This document shows, piece after piece, positions 33,699 to 43,172 of a DNA stretch of 64,000 bases. Source of the stretch: CAYJBH01 sp964368815 (GTDB lineage Bacteria; Bacillota; Clostridia; Oscillospirales; Ruminococcaceae); contig CAYJDA010000006.1 of NCBI GenBank assembly GCA_964368815.1, positions 1-64,000 on the forward strand. The letters run 5' to 3'. The position numbers were made by a program, and so were the translations under genes. How positions within the stretch are numbered: position 1 is the stretch's first letter; each line of letters begins with the position of its first letter. A model generated the notes under the pieces. The model did no database searches, had not been told where the DNA came from, and worked only from the letters and a program-made list of their open reading frames with translations.

Positions 33699-35675
33699 TT
33701 AGCGGGCTGTAAGATCGTCGAAGCTATCGAATAGTATCGGCATGAAAATGCCGCCCTGAACGCTTCTTGCAATAAAGTGCTCATATAGTCCTGTCTCGGT
33801 GTCGTACCAATCCGAGAAGGCTACCCTTGATTCAGAATTTTTTAGGAAATGAGCTATCGGGGCTATAAGTTTTTCTCTATCCTTTTTGTCCTTGGCAAAA
33901 GCGGTACACCACAGTACCCAGTCGCTCTTGGTGTAGGCGCAGCGGCTGTCGAGCGGGACGCCGTACTCGTTAATTTTGGATAGGTAGCAGCTTATTTCTT
34001 TATCAAAGAAATCCTCTGGGAAAAGATTGGTTTTCCAAATTTTATCCCATATTGCATTGTATTTCAGGCTCCAACTCTCGGGATTATCGTAGGTTAGGGA
34101 GGTGCTGCTTTCGGTTTTTGATCTGGATAGGCAGTCCTGTGTCATCTGCTTTGCAATGTCATGATATTTATCATACTCATCCTTGTTTCCAAGCATTTGT
34201 GATAGCAGTGCATAACCCATAATTCCCATAACAGCCTTAAAGGAAAGGTTCACGTTATGCGCAAGATGCCCTGCAAAGTCGTCGGTGCAAAGTTGATTTT
34301 CAGGGTCAGCGCCATGCTTAACAAGATAGCCTACCCATTTTTTTAGGGTTTGAATGTGTGGTTTTGCAAATTCGGCAGATTTATCGGCGATACACACGTT
34401 AGCAATCATAACTATCATATTGCCGCATTCTTCAACCGGCATCTGGTATTTTTCGGAATAAACATTGCCGCCGGAGGGGAAGTTGTAAAACGGTGGGTAG
34501 ATTGCACCCTCGGCAAAACGTCTGCCGTTAACCAACTTCATCTTGCTCGAATATGGGTTAATTCCATATACCTGTCCCCATGCATAGGGATAACGTCCAA
34601 CATCATGCGGTGCATAGTCGAACTCCCAAACATCACAGTTAGCGAAATCTAATATCGGACGTATCATGCCCTTAACATATTCTGTGTCGAATAACATATA
34701 TAAAGGTATGCTCGGATAGCTAACATCGGCGGTGCCGATACAACCGTTGGAATCGTTCTCCTTGGAAAGTACGATTAGGTTACCCTCTTCGTCCTCAATC
34801 ATTTTGTGTGCACTTATGGTGTGGCGGTAGCTCATGTTGCAAAGAAAAACATAGTCCTCGCCGCCGGCCGCACGGGCACGGGTTTCAATCTGCTCGTCTA
34901 AAGCTTCGCAGCGCTTTAAAATGCCCTGACTGTCAAGATGTGCCGACTTTAAAGCTCCAACTATGGTTTTATCCTTTTTAGTCCAAAGGCCACGCTTAAA
35001 CTCACCAAAGTAGTTTATAGATACAACATCGTCGTAACCTATAAGTATGCTTGCGTTGCCGTTTAAATCCGGAACTGCGTTTGCGTAAAGCTTTTGCTCA
35101 TCTTCAGAAAAACAGGTTTCTCCGTTTGCGGTTGCAAGGTAGAGGTAGCCCCAGTCTATGGTAATGTTATCGCCACTCTCGCCTAACGGGCTTTGGTCGG
35201 CTTTTCCCATCTGAGAAAAATTAAGATCGCCAACACTGTTGCTTCCACCACATATTAAACCTGCTTTATGGCAAACCATATTTGAGCTTGCTACAACCAT
35301 TATATTTGCAGCTTCGCTTGTTTTGTTTTCAAGTTTAAAGTTTATGTAGGTAACCGGTCTTGCGGCAAGGCAGGGATCATCCAGCAGTAAAGGAGTAACA
35401 AAATCCACGCAGAGTTTAGCCTTGTTGTTTTCGAAAACAGCGGTGGTTTTTGTTGCTGTTACGTATAGTTCGGTTTGTTCAATTTTTGGGTTAACACCGG
35501 CATTGCCTAAAAAGCAGTAGCTGCTGTCTCCAATTTTAACAAATCCGCTAATGCTTTGTGAATCTCCACACCAGTGTGACGTGCCTGCGTCATTAAGCTT
35601 ATCGTGAGCTGACCATATAGAGAAAAACGGATCGCTGTTAATCAACGGTATGGCCGCAGCTTTTTCTATCTTCAT
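33699..35675 (-). CDS. DUF4965/glutaminase A-like protein
   Basis: The 658-residue cytoplasmic protein resembles the glutaminase GtaA-like family (DUF5127, DUF4965 and a C-terminal six-hairpin region). Recognisable are PLINSDPFFSIWS at the start, SYRHTISAHK, FDYAPHDVGRYPYAWGQVYG and CTDDFAGHLAHNVNLSFKAV. The (alpha/alpha)6 C-terminal half is glycosidase-like; true activity in bacteria is uncertain. AAAGGA precedes ATG. It is the last gene of a sugar ABC transporter operon, so it may act on the imported carbohydrate. Confidence 0.8.
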   Translation of the reverse strand: MKIEKAAAIPLINSDPFFSIWSAHDKLNDAGTSHWCGDSQSISGFVKIGDSSYCFLGNAGVNPKIEQTELYVTATKTTAVFENNKAKLCVDFVTPLLLDDPCLAARPVTYINFKLENKTSEAANIMVVASSNMVCHKAGLICGGSNSVGDLNFSQMGKADQSPLGESGDNITIDWGYLYLATANGETCFSEDEQKLYANAVPDLNGNASILIGYDDVVSINYFGEFKRGLWTKKDKTIVGALKSAHLDSQGILKRCEALDEQIETRARAAGGEDYVFLCNMSYRHTISAHKMIEDEEGNLIVLSKENDSNGCIGTADVSYPSIPLYMLFDTEYVKGMIRPILDFANCDVWEFDYAPHDVGRYPYAWGQVYGINPYSSKMKLVNGRRFAEGAIYPPFYNFPSGGNVYSEKYQMPVEECGNMIVMIANVCIADKSAEFAKPHIQTLKKWVGYLVKHGADPENQLCTDDFAGHLAHNVNLSFKAVMGIMGYALLSQMLGNKDEYDKYHDIAKQMTQDCLSRSKTESSTSLTYDNPESWSLKYNAIWDKIWKTNLFPEDFFDKEISCYLSKINEYGVPLDSRCAYTKSDWVLWCTAFAKDKKDREKLIAPIAHFLKNSESRVAFSDWYDTETGLYEHFIARSVQGGIFMPILFDSFDDLTAR

Positions 35676-35696
35676 TTTTTTATCCTTTCGATATTA

Positions 35697-36683
35697 TTAA
35701 TTTTTATTTAATTTAGCAACTAAGGTTTTTATATATACCGATACAGCCAGCAATATTATCCAGGATATTGTTGCATAGCCAAAGCTTCTATAGCTGAAGC
35801 TTGAGCCGGATAAGGCAAATATTAGTATGTTGCTTATGAGCAGGTAGTAAAGCGAATCGCCGCCAAACTGCTCTAACAATTTAACTACCCTTGTATCCTT
35901 AAAGCGTAAAAGTTTGTATGATACAAAGAAATAAAATACCAGTACCAGCGCAGAACCGAATATATATAAAAAATGGGGTGGAAATCTTGAGGGTTGATGC
36001 CCCCCTACAGCATAATAAACAATAAATGCCACTGTAGGAATAAGCGATATAATAAACATCTTAAAGTTTGGCTTTAACCCTTTTTTTGCAACAACAACTC
36101 CGGCAATGTAAAATACCGAATACTGCAAAACAGGAAAGGTAACAAAGTGTGTTGAGCCTATAAATAATGAAAGCACCGAGGATGTAACCGCCTCATAGGG
36201 GATAAAACAAAGGAGCACGCTAACTGCCGCCCAGATTATTAACACAACATAGTTAGCCTTTTTTATTAGTTTAAAAAATATAATTACCAATAAATTTAGC
36301 ATAACGAAGGAGACGAGAAACTCCGACCAACCCGGAAAAGCCCGAAAAAGAATAACATCCAAAACGGTGTCGGGGTTGTATATCATATCTTTGGCAAATG
36401 CATAAAAACAGATTCCGCTAATGTAGTAGGCAATTAGAATTTTAACCGTGCCAATTAGCATCCTGCCGACTACAGCTTTATAATCCTTATCAAGATAGCT
36501 TAGCTGATGCGCATATCCAAAGGCAAAGAAAAAGCCGGAAAAGGTGGTAAGATTGATTATGGTTGTTATAGTGCCTTGAACAATTTCACCCTCATGCCCA
36601 AAAAATTGTATGCAGTGGCAGAGTACCATAAAGATAACCAGAATACCCTTAAAGTAATCAAGCTCAACAAATCTTTTTTTCAT
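35697..36683 (-). CDS. Membrane acyltransferase (acyltransferase 3 family)
   Basis: The 328-residue integral membrane protein has about ten helices. The N-terminus RFVELDYFKGILVIFMVLCHCIQF contains the family's early His (VLCHC), and FFAFGYAHQLSY follows. Such proteins O-acylate sugars or envelope polymers. It lies between the ABC permeases and the DUF4965 gene (gaps 11 and 21 bases), an unusual partner for an uptake system. AAGGA precedes ATG. Confidence 0.75.
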   Translation of the reverse strand: MKKRFVELDYFKGILVIFMVLCHCIQFFGHEGEIVQGTITTIINLTTFSGFFFAFGYAHQLSYLDKDYKAVVGRMLIGTVKILIAYYISGICFYAFAKDMIYNPDTVLDVILFRAFPGWSEFLVSFVMLNLLVIIFFKLIKKANYVVLIIWAAVSVLLCFIPYEAVTSSVLSLFIGSTHFVTFPVLQYSVFYIAGVVVAKKGLKPNFKMFIISLIPTVAFIVYYAVGGHQPSRFPPHFLYIFGSALVLVFYFFVSYKLLRFKDTRVVKLLEQFGGDSLYYLLISNILIFALSGSSFSYRSFGYATISWIILLAVSVYIKTLVAKLNKN

Positions 36684-36694
36684 TGCATTGTTCC

Positions 36695-37522
36695 TTAACC
36701 CTTTAAGCCGGATGTTGAGATACCCTTAACAATTCGTTTTTCGAAGATAAGGTAAAGAACAATCATGGGTAGCGAAGCAACCATATTTGCCGTCATGGGT
36801 CGAACATAGTCTACACTATATGTGCTTGCAAAGGTTGGGATACCAACCGGCAAGGTGAATATATCGGGGTCAAGCGCACAAAGTAGCGGCCAAAGATAGT
36901 TGTTCCAGCTGCCGATAAATGCAAAGATAATTACGGTAGACAGAACACTGGTTGAAAGCGGAATAATTAAGCGGGAATATATAGTAAATTCGTTTCCGCC
37001 GTCTATTCTAACCGCCTCGATAACCTCGTTGGGTATACCTCTCATAGCTGTAACCAATATCATAAGGTTTATAGTTCCTGCAAGGCCGGGGAGGATAATT
37101 CCGGCATAGCTGTCGATAAGGTTAAGGCCGTTTGCGGTAATAAAGAGCGGAACAATTGTGGCTTCGCCGGGTACCATAATACCTAACATGAAATAAAAGA
37201 AAATAATTGATTTTCCCTTAAAGTCAATCTTAGCAATAGCATATGCTGCCATACTGGAAACAAATATGGTTAAAGTTGTAGCAACTACAGCAATTCCAAG
37301 ACTGTTTAAAAACCAGCGAGGCACACTGCTATAGAATATTACATCGAGATAGTTTCTTATAGTATAAAGAGGTGTAAACCATGCCCATACGGTGTCAATC
37401 AGCTTACCTTCTACCTGAAAGGATACAAATAGGGTCCAGATAACCGGCGCTAAGTAGATGATTGCAAGTATCATGGTTATTGCCGTTAGTGCTATAACAC
37501 TAAAACTTTTTTTCTGTACCAT
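36695..37522 (-). CDS. Sugar ABC transporter permease (MalG type)
   Basis: The 275-residue permease has six predicted helices and the EAA loop EVIEAVRIDGGNEFTIYSRL (about 185) that contacts the ATPase, ending GISTSGLKG. It pairs with the MalF-type permease one base upstream. No ATPase gene is nearby, so a shared MsmX-like ATPase is expected. Confidence 0.93.
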   Translation of the reverse strand: MVQKKSFSVIALTAITMILAIIYLAPVIWTLFVSFQVEGKLIDTVWAWFTPLYTIRNYLDVIFYSSVPRWFLNSLGIAVVATTLTIFVSSMAAYAIAKIDFKGKSIIFFYFMLGIMVPGEATIVPLFITANGLNLIDSYAGIILPGLAGTINLMILVTAMRGIPNEVIEAVRIDGGNEFTIYSRLIIPLSTSVLSTVIIFAFIGSWNNYLWPLLCALDPDIFTLPVGIPTFASTYSVDYVRPMTANMVASLPMIVLYLIFEKRIVKGISTSGLKG

Positions 37523-37523
37523 A

Positions 37524-38408
37524 CTACACCCCCTGTTTTTTCTGGATATAAAGCTGTACTAAAGTAAGTACAACAAGAATTGCAAACAACACATAGGACA
37601 TCGACGCAGCATAACCCATGTTACCGTCCTCAAATCCCTCCTGATAAATATACATAATCAAGGAACGGGTTTGACCGGCAGGACCACCGCCCGTAACGAG
37701 ATGAATCTGACCGAAAACCTTAAAACTTCCGATTATCTGAAGCAATGCAACAAGATAGGTTGTTGGTTTAAGTAGAGGAAGTGTTATGCTAAAAAGCTGA
37801 CGTGTTTTGGAGGCACCGTCAACCTCAGCAGCTTCCATCAGCTCGCCCGGTATCTCCTGTAGTGCCGATATAAATACCATCATGCTAAAACCGACGGTCC
37901 ACCATATCGTAGTTGAAACAACGCTAAACCATGCAAGGTTAATCTCCTGAAGCCATATAAGTTCATCGCCGGACTCTATAACGCCCAAAGACATTAGAAC
38001 ACCGTTGATTAAACCTGTATGTGCCGAGAACATATACCTTGCAATAAACGATGCAACCGCAACTGAAAGAACGCTCGGTAGATAAAAAGATACTCTAAAA
38101 AACTTTTTAAAAATGCTTTTTCTGTTCGCAAGTAGCGCCAGAATCATTGAGATGATAACCATAGCCGGAGCGGTTAGAATAACGAAGGTGAAGGTGTTGC
38201 GAAGTGAGCTCCAAAAATTGTTATCCGAAATAAATTTTGCGTAATTTTCAAGCCCGATAAAACCTTGATTTCCCATCAAGCTCCATTTATGCAGACTTAC
38301 ATACATACCCTGCAATACCGGCCAGATTACGAACATTGAGTAAAGTATTCCAAACGGAAGAATAAAAACTGCCGCATAAAATGCAGCTTGTTTTTTCGCT
38401 TTTTGCAT
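37524..38408 (-). CDS. Sugar ABC transporter permease (MalF type)
   Basis: The 294-residue permease has six helices; EAA loop ELMEAAEVDGASKTRQLF near 192 and MYVSLHKWSLMGNQGFIGL in the first extracellular loop are typical. It follows the binding-protein gene across a strong intercistronic hairpin. Confidence 0.93.
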   Translation of the reverse strand: MQKAKKQAAFYAAVFILPFGILYSMFVIWPVLQGMYVSLHKWSLMGNQGFIGLENYAKFISDNNFWSSLRNTFTFVILTAPAMVIISMILALLANRKSIFKKFFRVSFYLPSVLSVAVASFIARYMFSAHTGLINGVLMSLGVIESGDELIWLQEINLAWFSVVSTTIWWTVGFSMMVFISALQEIPGELMEAAEVDGASKTRQLFSITLPLLKPTTYLVALLQIIGSFKVFGQIHLVTGGGPAGQTRSLIMYIYQEGFEDGNMGYAASMSYVLFAILVVLTLVQLYIQKKQGV

Positions 38409-38431
38409 AACTTATATCCTCCAACTAAAAA

Positions 38432-38460
38432 GGCGGGGCATGTTTTTTACAAGCCCCGCC
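38432..38460 (-). promoter_or_regulatory. Intercistronic hairpin between binding-protein and permease genes
   Basis: GGCGGGGC/GCCCCGCC (38432-38439 with 38453-38460) forms an eight-pair all-GC stem. On the transcript it is followed by CTTTTTAG. It would protect the upstream message and/or terminate part of transcription, giving more binding protein than permease. Confidence 0.75.
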
Positions 38461-38476
38461 GATTGATACGTCCTTT

Positions 38477-39883
38477 TTATGAAAGGTTGGACTCTACAGC
38501 ATTAACTAGATTGTCCACTGTTGTTGTAATATCGGCTGCATCTATCCAGTAAGAGTTTAGAGCCTCGATAAGGTCTGATTTCATACCGCTAAATCCGGTA
38601 AGCTTACTTGGTAGAACTGCAGTATCAAGTATAGAGGTGTAATCACTACGGTAGTCTAAAGCTAAGAATTCTTCGCTCTCGATAACGTTTGTGTTTGAAG
38701 GTACCTGGCCTGATTTAGCCCAGATTGCTCCGCCTGCATCGCCGGAAGCTGCTAACATAAATTCTACAGCTGCTTTGCTTTCCTCTGCAGTACGTGTACC
38801 ACTGGTTGGAAGTGTGAAGGTATGTGCATCTGCCCAGCAGGAAGCGTTATCATATAGCTGTGGGAAGGACATTGCGCCGAAGTTTAAACCTTCTGCAATT
38901 TCATACTGACCGGTTGCCCATGTTCCGCCAAAGGAGAATGCTGCATCACCTTGCTGGAAGAAGCCCTGGTGATTCTCAATACCCGGGATGATATATCCTT
39001 CGGTGTAAAGAGATTTAACAAACTCGGCTGCTGCCTGAGCAATTGCAGGATCCATTGTGTTCTGTGTGCCATCTTCGCTTACAAGCGGAGTTCCGCCCAT
39101 CTGGAAGTAAACAGCCCACCAAATACGGTAAGGATCATCACCCTGATTTGGGAAGGAAAGTACCGAACCACCTTCCGGAATGAAATCCGCAACCTGATCA
39201 AACATAGCTAATAAATCATCAGTACTGCTTATGTCAAGTGTGCCTGCATCGTTAAGTGCTACACCTGCTTCAGCAAGTATGTCGGTGTTGAAATACATGA
39301 TTTCGCCGTGTGTGTCAAGTGGGATTGCATAAACCTGTCCATCAAAGGTAACGCTGTCTATAGAACCCTGTGAGAAAGAGTCGGTAAGGTCAACACCAAG
39401 CTCTGCAAGAATGTCGTCCATTGGCTGTAGAACGCCCTGGTCAACTAACTGTGCAAGAGTTGAAGCATGAGAAACGCCAATGTCGGGGCCTTTGTCAGCT
39501 GCAACTGCAGTTTGTAGCTTGGTGTAGTAGTCGCCCCAAACAAGTTGGATAGACTGAACCGGCATGGTTGGAGAGTTGCCATTGTAGAAATCAACGATCT
39601 CGGTCATGTAGATGCCATCACCGCCGCCGAAAAGGTTCCAGTAGGAAAGTGTTCCCTCAGCAACCTCTACAGCTTCAGGGTTGTCGATAGAGCCGTCTTC
39701 ATTAACGATAACGTCATCGCCTGTTGCTTCTTCTGTAGCAGCCTCGTCGCCAGCTTCATCAGCGGTATCGGTTTCGGTTGCAGCTGATTCGGTTGTTGCG
39801 GGAGCCGCATCACCTACATCAGCACAGCCAACCATACCTACTAGTAGGAAAGCTGTAAGAATGATACTTAGAATTTTCTTCAT
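38477..39883 (-). CDS. Sugar ABC transporter substrate-binding lipoprotein
   Basis: The 468-residue type 1 family extracellular solute-binding protein has a lipoprotein signal with Cys20 in GMVGCADVG. A Thr/Glu/Ala-rich linker follows, then the mature domain (LSYWNLFGGGDG ... GDYYTKLQTAVAADKGPDIGV) with FSFGGTWATGQYE further on. It delivers a carbohydrate to the adjacent permeases. AAAGGAGGATTTA precedes ATG. First gene of the operon. Confidence 0.93.
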   Translation of the reverse strand: MKKILSIILTAFLLVGMVGCADVGDAAPATTESAATETDTADEAGDEAATEEATGDDVIVNEDGSIDNPEAVEVAEGTLSYWNLFGGGDGIYMTEIVDFYNGNSPTMPVQSIQLVWGDYYTKLQTAVAADKGPDIGVSHASTLAQLVDQGVLQPMDDILAELGVDLTDSFSQGSIDSVTFDGQVYAIPLDTHGEIMYFNTDILAEAGVALNDAGTLDISSTDDLLAMFDQVADFIPEGGSVLSFPNQGDDPYRIWWAVYFQMGGTPLVSEDGTQNTMDPAIAQAAAEFVKSLYTEGYIIPGIENHQGFFQQGDAAFSFGGTWATGQYEIAEGLNFGAMSFPQLYDNASCWADAHTFTLPTSGTRTAEESKAAVEFMLAASGDAGGAIWAKSGQVPSNTNVIESEEFLALDYRSDYTSILDTAVLPSKLTGFSGMKSDLIEALNSYWIDAADITTTVDNLVNAVESNLS

Positions 39884-39926
39884 TAAATCCTCCTTTAAAA
39901 CAAAAAATGTGTTTCTAACATTTTTA

Positions 39927-39954
39927 ATTATACATTTAGCAACAGAAATGTCAA
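39927..39954 (-). promoter_or_regulatory. Sigma-A promoter of the first ABC operon
   Basis: On the minus strand TTGACA (39949-39954), 16 bases, TATAAT (39927-39932), about 44 bases before the binding-protein ATG. Confidence 0.8.
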
Positions 39955-40108
39955 TCAGATTTTAATCATTTTAATAATTTTGTTATTAAATTTGTGAAAA
40001 TCGACAAAAAAATCTATCGCATTTGTGACTTATTACCGTGTTAAAACAAATATCTTGTAAAAATCAATCGAGATTGGCAGTTAAAAAGATAATCATTGAA
40101 TAAATAAG

Positions 40109-40142
40109 GTGGGTCGTTATGTAAAAACAAATAACAACCCAC
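40109..40142 (-). terminator. Terminator after the GH2 gene
   Basis: GTGGGTCGTTAT (40109-40120) pairs with ATAACAACCCAC (40131-40142), 11 of 12 plus one G-U pair. On the minus strand the stem is followed by CTTATTTATT. Confidence 0.6.
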
Positions 40143-40222
40143 TTTATAAACCTTTAAATCAGCTATGCTTTCCATTTCAAGAAATATTGAGTTTTTGCAT
40201 GCAAAATAACGAACGAAGTAAG

Positions 40223-41995
40223 TTACTCAATACTTTCAAAAGCTCCATCGTAGGTGGAGATGATTTGTTCGTTTATCTCCTTTATTCTCTCACTGGAGAC
40301 CTTAAAGTTACGACGGATATCCATCAAGCCGTTTATTTCCTGCTGAACATCGGTAACCTGGGTGTAGCAGAAACCGCAGCAGTAGTCCAGCGCCTTGATT
40401 GCATTTGTTATATCGGCAAATCTTTTTATAAATGCCTCTTCACCTTCAACCTTATCACCGTATCCCCAGCCCTCGTTGCCGTCGCTGAAGGCAATTCCGC
40501 CGTATTCGCTGATAATAATTGGTTGACCTTTATAGCCATAACCCTCTGCAAAGGCAGATTTACCATAGTTAAAGTAATCTTCGTTGGAGAGAATTTTTTC
40601 CGGATTTTTAAACTTTTCGAAAAATACGCTGCCGGAAGCTTCGTAGTCATGTATTGTTATAATATCCGAAACGGTATGCTCCCAACCATCGTTAACAATT
40701 ACCGGTCGCATAGCATCTATCGACTTTGTTATGTTATAAATTGCCTCGGTAAACTTTTGTTGTTGGTAGTCATTCTCAATCGCCGTTACGCCCCAACTCT
40801 CGTTAACGGGAGTCCAGGTGATAATGCTGGGGTGGTTATAGTTTTGCAAAACAATATCCATCCACTCGGTTGTAACCGCTTCTACCGATACGTCGGAGAA
40901 GCTGTAGTTAGAGGGCATTTCGCACCATACCAACATTCCTTTCACATCGCACCAGTATAAAAATCTTTCATCCTCTACCTTTTGATGCTTGCGAAGTCCG
41001 TTATAGCCGAGTGCCATAATTTTGTCGATATCCTCTACCAGAGCATCTTCGCTGGGCGGGGTTAGGTGGCTTTCCTCCCAGTATCCCTGATCCAGAATTA
41101 GTCGCTGATATATGGGTCTTCCATTTAATAGTATGTTGTTTCCTCTTATTCGTATCTCTCTCATACCGAAGTATGAAACAACACTGTCGCCTCCGGAAAG
41201 CTCAACCGAAAGGTCATACAAATTAGGTGATTCGGTATTCCAGGTTAGAATACGGGTGGGGAACAAGGAGCATTTAACATCCATCTTCGCGTAAAAATTG
41301 CGTCCTTTAAGCTGAACCACCATCTTGTTAATTTCCAGCTCGTTAAAGCTAACGGTTAGGGTAGCTGTTTCGTTATCGGCTTTTTTATTCGTTCTTCCTT
41401 CAATAATAACGGTGCCGTCGGTTATTGAGGGAGTTATTTTTAGATTTTCGATATATAGATTTTCAACATATTCCAACCAAACAGTTTTCCAGATACCGGT
41501 TGTTTGAACATACCAGCAGGCAAAGTTCTCGCCAACCCAGCGCTGTTTTCCACGGGGAATAAAGGTGCTGTAATCGTCCTCAACCTTAACGGTTATAACG
41601 TTTTCACCTTCCTTTGCGCAGCCGGTTATATCAAAGGAAAAACGGCTGTAGCCGCCAATATGTTCGCCCACATACTGCGAGTTTACCCACACCTTGGTAT
41701 GGTAATCACTGCCCTCGAAATGCAATAATATCTTTTGATCTAAACGAGCCTTGTCGATGGTTAGCGTCCTGCTATACCAAACGTTTTCGCAGGCAGTTTC
41801 TTCACCTATGCCACTTTTGGTTGTTTCATAGGTAAAGGGAACAAGAATATCCCTGTCCTTTTTAAGGTCGTTATACCAACCCTGCGACTCGCCAAGGTTC
41901 TCCCTATCAAAGCTGAAATTCCAAATTCCATCGAGTAGTTGATAGTTCTCTCGACGAAGTTGCGGCCTTGGATAATCTTTTACATGTTTTGGCAT
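40223..41995 (-). CDS. Glycoside hydrolase family 2 enzyme
   Basis: The 590-residue protein has the GH2 jelly-roll (PRPQLRRENYQLLDGIWNFSFD), immunoglobulin-like domain and barrel. Acid/base Glu is in PVNESWGV (about residue 395) and the nucleophile Glu in ISEYGGIAF (about 495). No signal peptide, so it acts on imported oligosaccharide. Beta-galactosidase, glucuronidase or mannosidase activity cannot be separated by eye; the short length and absent C-terminal domain 5 argue against LacZ proper. It has its own promoter at 42063-42091. Confidence 0.9.
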   Translation of the reverse strand: MPKHVKDYPRPQLRRENYQLLDGIWNFSFDRENLGESQGWYNDLKKDRDILVPFTYETTKSGIGEETACENVWYSRTLTIDKARLDQKILLHFEGSDYHTKVWVNSQYVGEHIGGYSRFSFDITGCAKEGENVITVKVEDDYSTFIPRGKQRWVGENFACWYVQTTGIWKTVWLEYVENLYIENLKITPSITDGTVIIEGRTNKKADNETATLTVSFNELEINKMVVQLKGRNFYAKMDVKCSLFPTRILTWNTESPNLYDLSVELSGGDSVVSYFGMREIRIRGNNILLNGRPIYQRLILDQGYWEESHLTPPSEDALVEDIDKIMALGYNGLRKHQKVEDERFLYWCDVKGMLVWCEMPSNYSFSDVSVEAVTTEWMDIVLQNYNHPSIITWTPVNESWGVTAIENDYQQQKFTEAIYNITKSIDAMRPVIVNDGWEHTVSDIITIHDYEASGSVFFEKFKNPEKILSNEDYFNYGKSAFAEGYGYKGQPIIISEYGGIAFSDGNEGWGYGDKVEGEEAFIKRFADITNAIKALDYCCGFCYTQVTDVQQEINGLMDIRRNFKVSSERIKEINEQIISTYDGAFESIE

Positions 41996-42062
41996 TGCAA
42001 TATCCCCCTGTACTGAATGTTCGTACTAACTATTTAAACAAAAATATTGTTTAATTGCTAAT

Positions 42063-42091
42063 AGAATATCACCGTTACAAGGGAATGTCAA
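42063..42091 (-). promoter_or_regulatory. Sigma-A promoter of the GH2 gene
   Basis: On the minus strand TTGACA (42086-42091), 17 bases, TATTCT (42063-42068); 68 bases before the GH2 ATG. Confidence 0.7.
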
Positions 42092-42151
42092 TATAAAAAC
42101 GATATATTTATAGTGAAAAAGGATGTTTTTATCATCTTTACCAAATCTAGT

Positions 42152-42175
42152 CGGTATATTTGTACAAAAATACCG
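42152..42175. promoter_or_regulatory. 24-base palindrome between the ArsR-type regulator and the GH2 promoter
   Basis: Half-site CGGTATATTTGT with ACAAAAATACCG; 11 of 12 positions pair. It lies two bases past the regulator's stop and about 60 bases upstream of the GH2 -35 box. It could be an operator or a weak terminator. Confidence 0.55.
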
Positions 42176-42177
42176 TA

Positions 42178-43128
42178 CTAATAGTTGATTGTCATGATAA
42201 TGTCCTGGTTGTAGTCGCCGGCATTTTTGCCAAAGATGTTAACTCCGCCGATATATTTCGAATCCGGCTTGTTGCCAATTCTAAACCTTACAAAAGGCGA
42301 CGACATAATATCAAGATCTGAAATGGTGTAGTCGGAGTATTTAGTATTATTTATAAAGCAACCCTTGTTGTTAACCTCCAGCATTATCATAAAGCCATAT
42401 TGAGTGCTTCCCGTAGGCCAGAGGCTGTCGCTCGGAAAGGCAATTCCACGGCGTTCACCCATATCGCCGGGCGAGCGCCAGGTAGCGCATTCCTTTTTAT
42501 TTATCCAAAATGTTATATCAGATTTCCAATCTCGATTGTAGCCGCATGTTTCGGAACAAATTTCAAGTGTGAAGGAAATAGAGGTTGGTTTCTCACCCGG
42601 AACAACTGTGTTAGCAATTTTATACTCAACGTATCCTGCTGCAAACCAAACAATGCTGGCAGTATTCCGGTCGCTGGTGTAAAACATATGGACAACGTCT
42701 TCCTGACCCAATATGCCATGTCCATTACCAAGGCCGCAGGGCTCTTTGATATCACATGATGAAAAGCCGCCAACGTTCATTGCAACCTTGGTTTGGGTAG
42801 GACCCTGATTAAAAGATGAATTTAGATTGTTTAGGTAGAAGTGAAGTGTTGTAATTCTGATAGAGCAAATCTTCGCGCCGCCTCTGGAACCAGGCTGTTC
42901 TTCAACTAAAATCAGTCCGGCTTCACACAGAACATTAACATGAAGCGCAGCCGTAGACACCGGTATTTTAAGTTCCTTTGCTATCTGCTTAATAATAAGG
43001 TGTGGTCGGTCTATTAAAAGATTGATAATCGCCAATCTTTCGGGCGAGGACAACGCTTTAGCAATAAGATTAATGTAATCGGAATTATGGGCGTATAAAG
43101 ATAACACCTTTGTTGTATCGTCTATCAT
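42178..43128 (-). CDS. ArsR-type winged-helix regulator with a large C-terminal sensor domain
   Basis: The 316-residue protein has an N-terminal ArsR-like wHTH (about 15-85; LSSPERLAIINLLIDRPHL, KELKIPVSTAALHVNVLCEAG). It is followed by about 230 residues predicted to be beta-rich (TFWINKKECATW, VRFRIGNKPDSKYIGGVNIF), well beyond the usual 100-residue ArsR size, probably a ligand-sensing or carbohydrate-binding fold. No CxC metal motif. ATG 43128 has GGAG six bases upstream and is preferred over 43161. It probably controls the adjacent GH2 gene and itself. Confidence 0.8.
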   Translation of the reverse strand: MIDDTTKVLSLYAHNSDYINLIAKALSSPERLAIINLLIDRPHLIIKQIAKELKIPVSTAALHVNVLCEAGLILVEEQPGSRGGAKICSIRITTLHFYLNNLNSSFNQGPTQTKVAMNVGGFSSCDIKEPCGLGNGHGILGQEDVVHMFYTSDRNTASIVWFAAGYVEYKIANTVVPGEKPTSISFTLEICSETCGYNRDWKSDITFWINKKECATWRSPGDMGERRGIAFPSDSLWPTGSTQYGFMIMLEVNNKGCFINNTKYSDYTISDLDIMSSPFVRFRIGNKPDSKYIGGVNIFGKNAGDYNQDIIMTINY

Positions 43129-43143
43129 AACTACTCCATTTAA

Positions 43144-43172
43144 ATTATGTAATATATTCATAATGTTTGCAA
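43144..43172 (-). promoter_or_regulatory. Promoter of the ArsR-type regulator overlapped by an inverted repeat
   Basis: On the minus strand TTGCAA (43167-43172), 17 bases, CATAAT (43144-43149). The -35 box lies in one arm of an inverted repeat, TAATGTTTGC (43161-43170) with GCAAACATTA (43201-43210), extended inward by AACC/GGTT. Confidence 0.55.

Larger units (their letters stand above)
39884..40222. other. Intergenic region: promoter of the first ABC operon and terminator of the GH2 gene
   Basis: No gene. It holds the minus-strand promoter at 39927-39954, two direct ATTTGTGA repeats at 39990-39997 and 40021-40028 (31 bases apart, possible regulator half-sites upstream of the promoter), and a terminator-like stem at 40109-40142. 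Confidence 0.65.

Noticed and set aside
40109..40960. Long plus-strand open frame of 283 codons
   Set aside because: It is antisense to the GH2 gene, has no recognisable domain and its start lies in the terminator stem.
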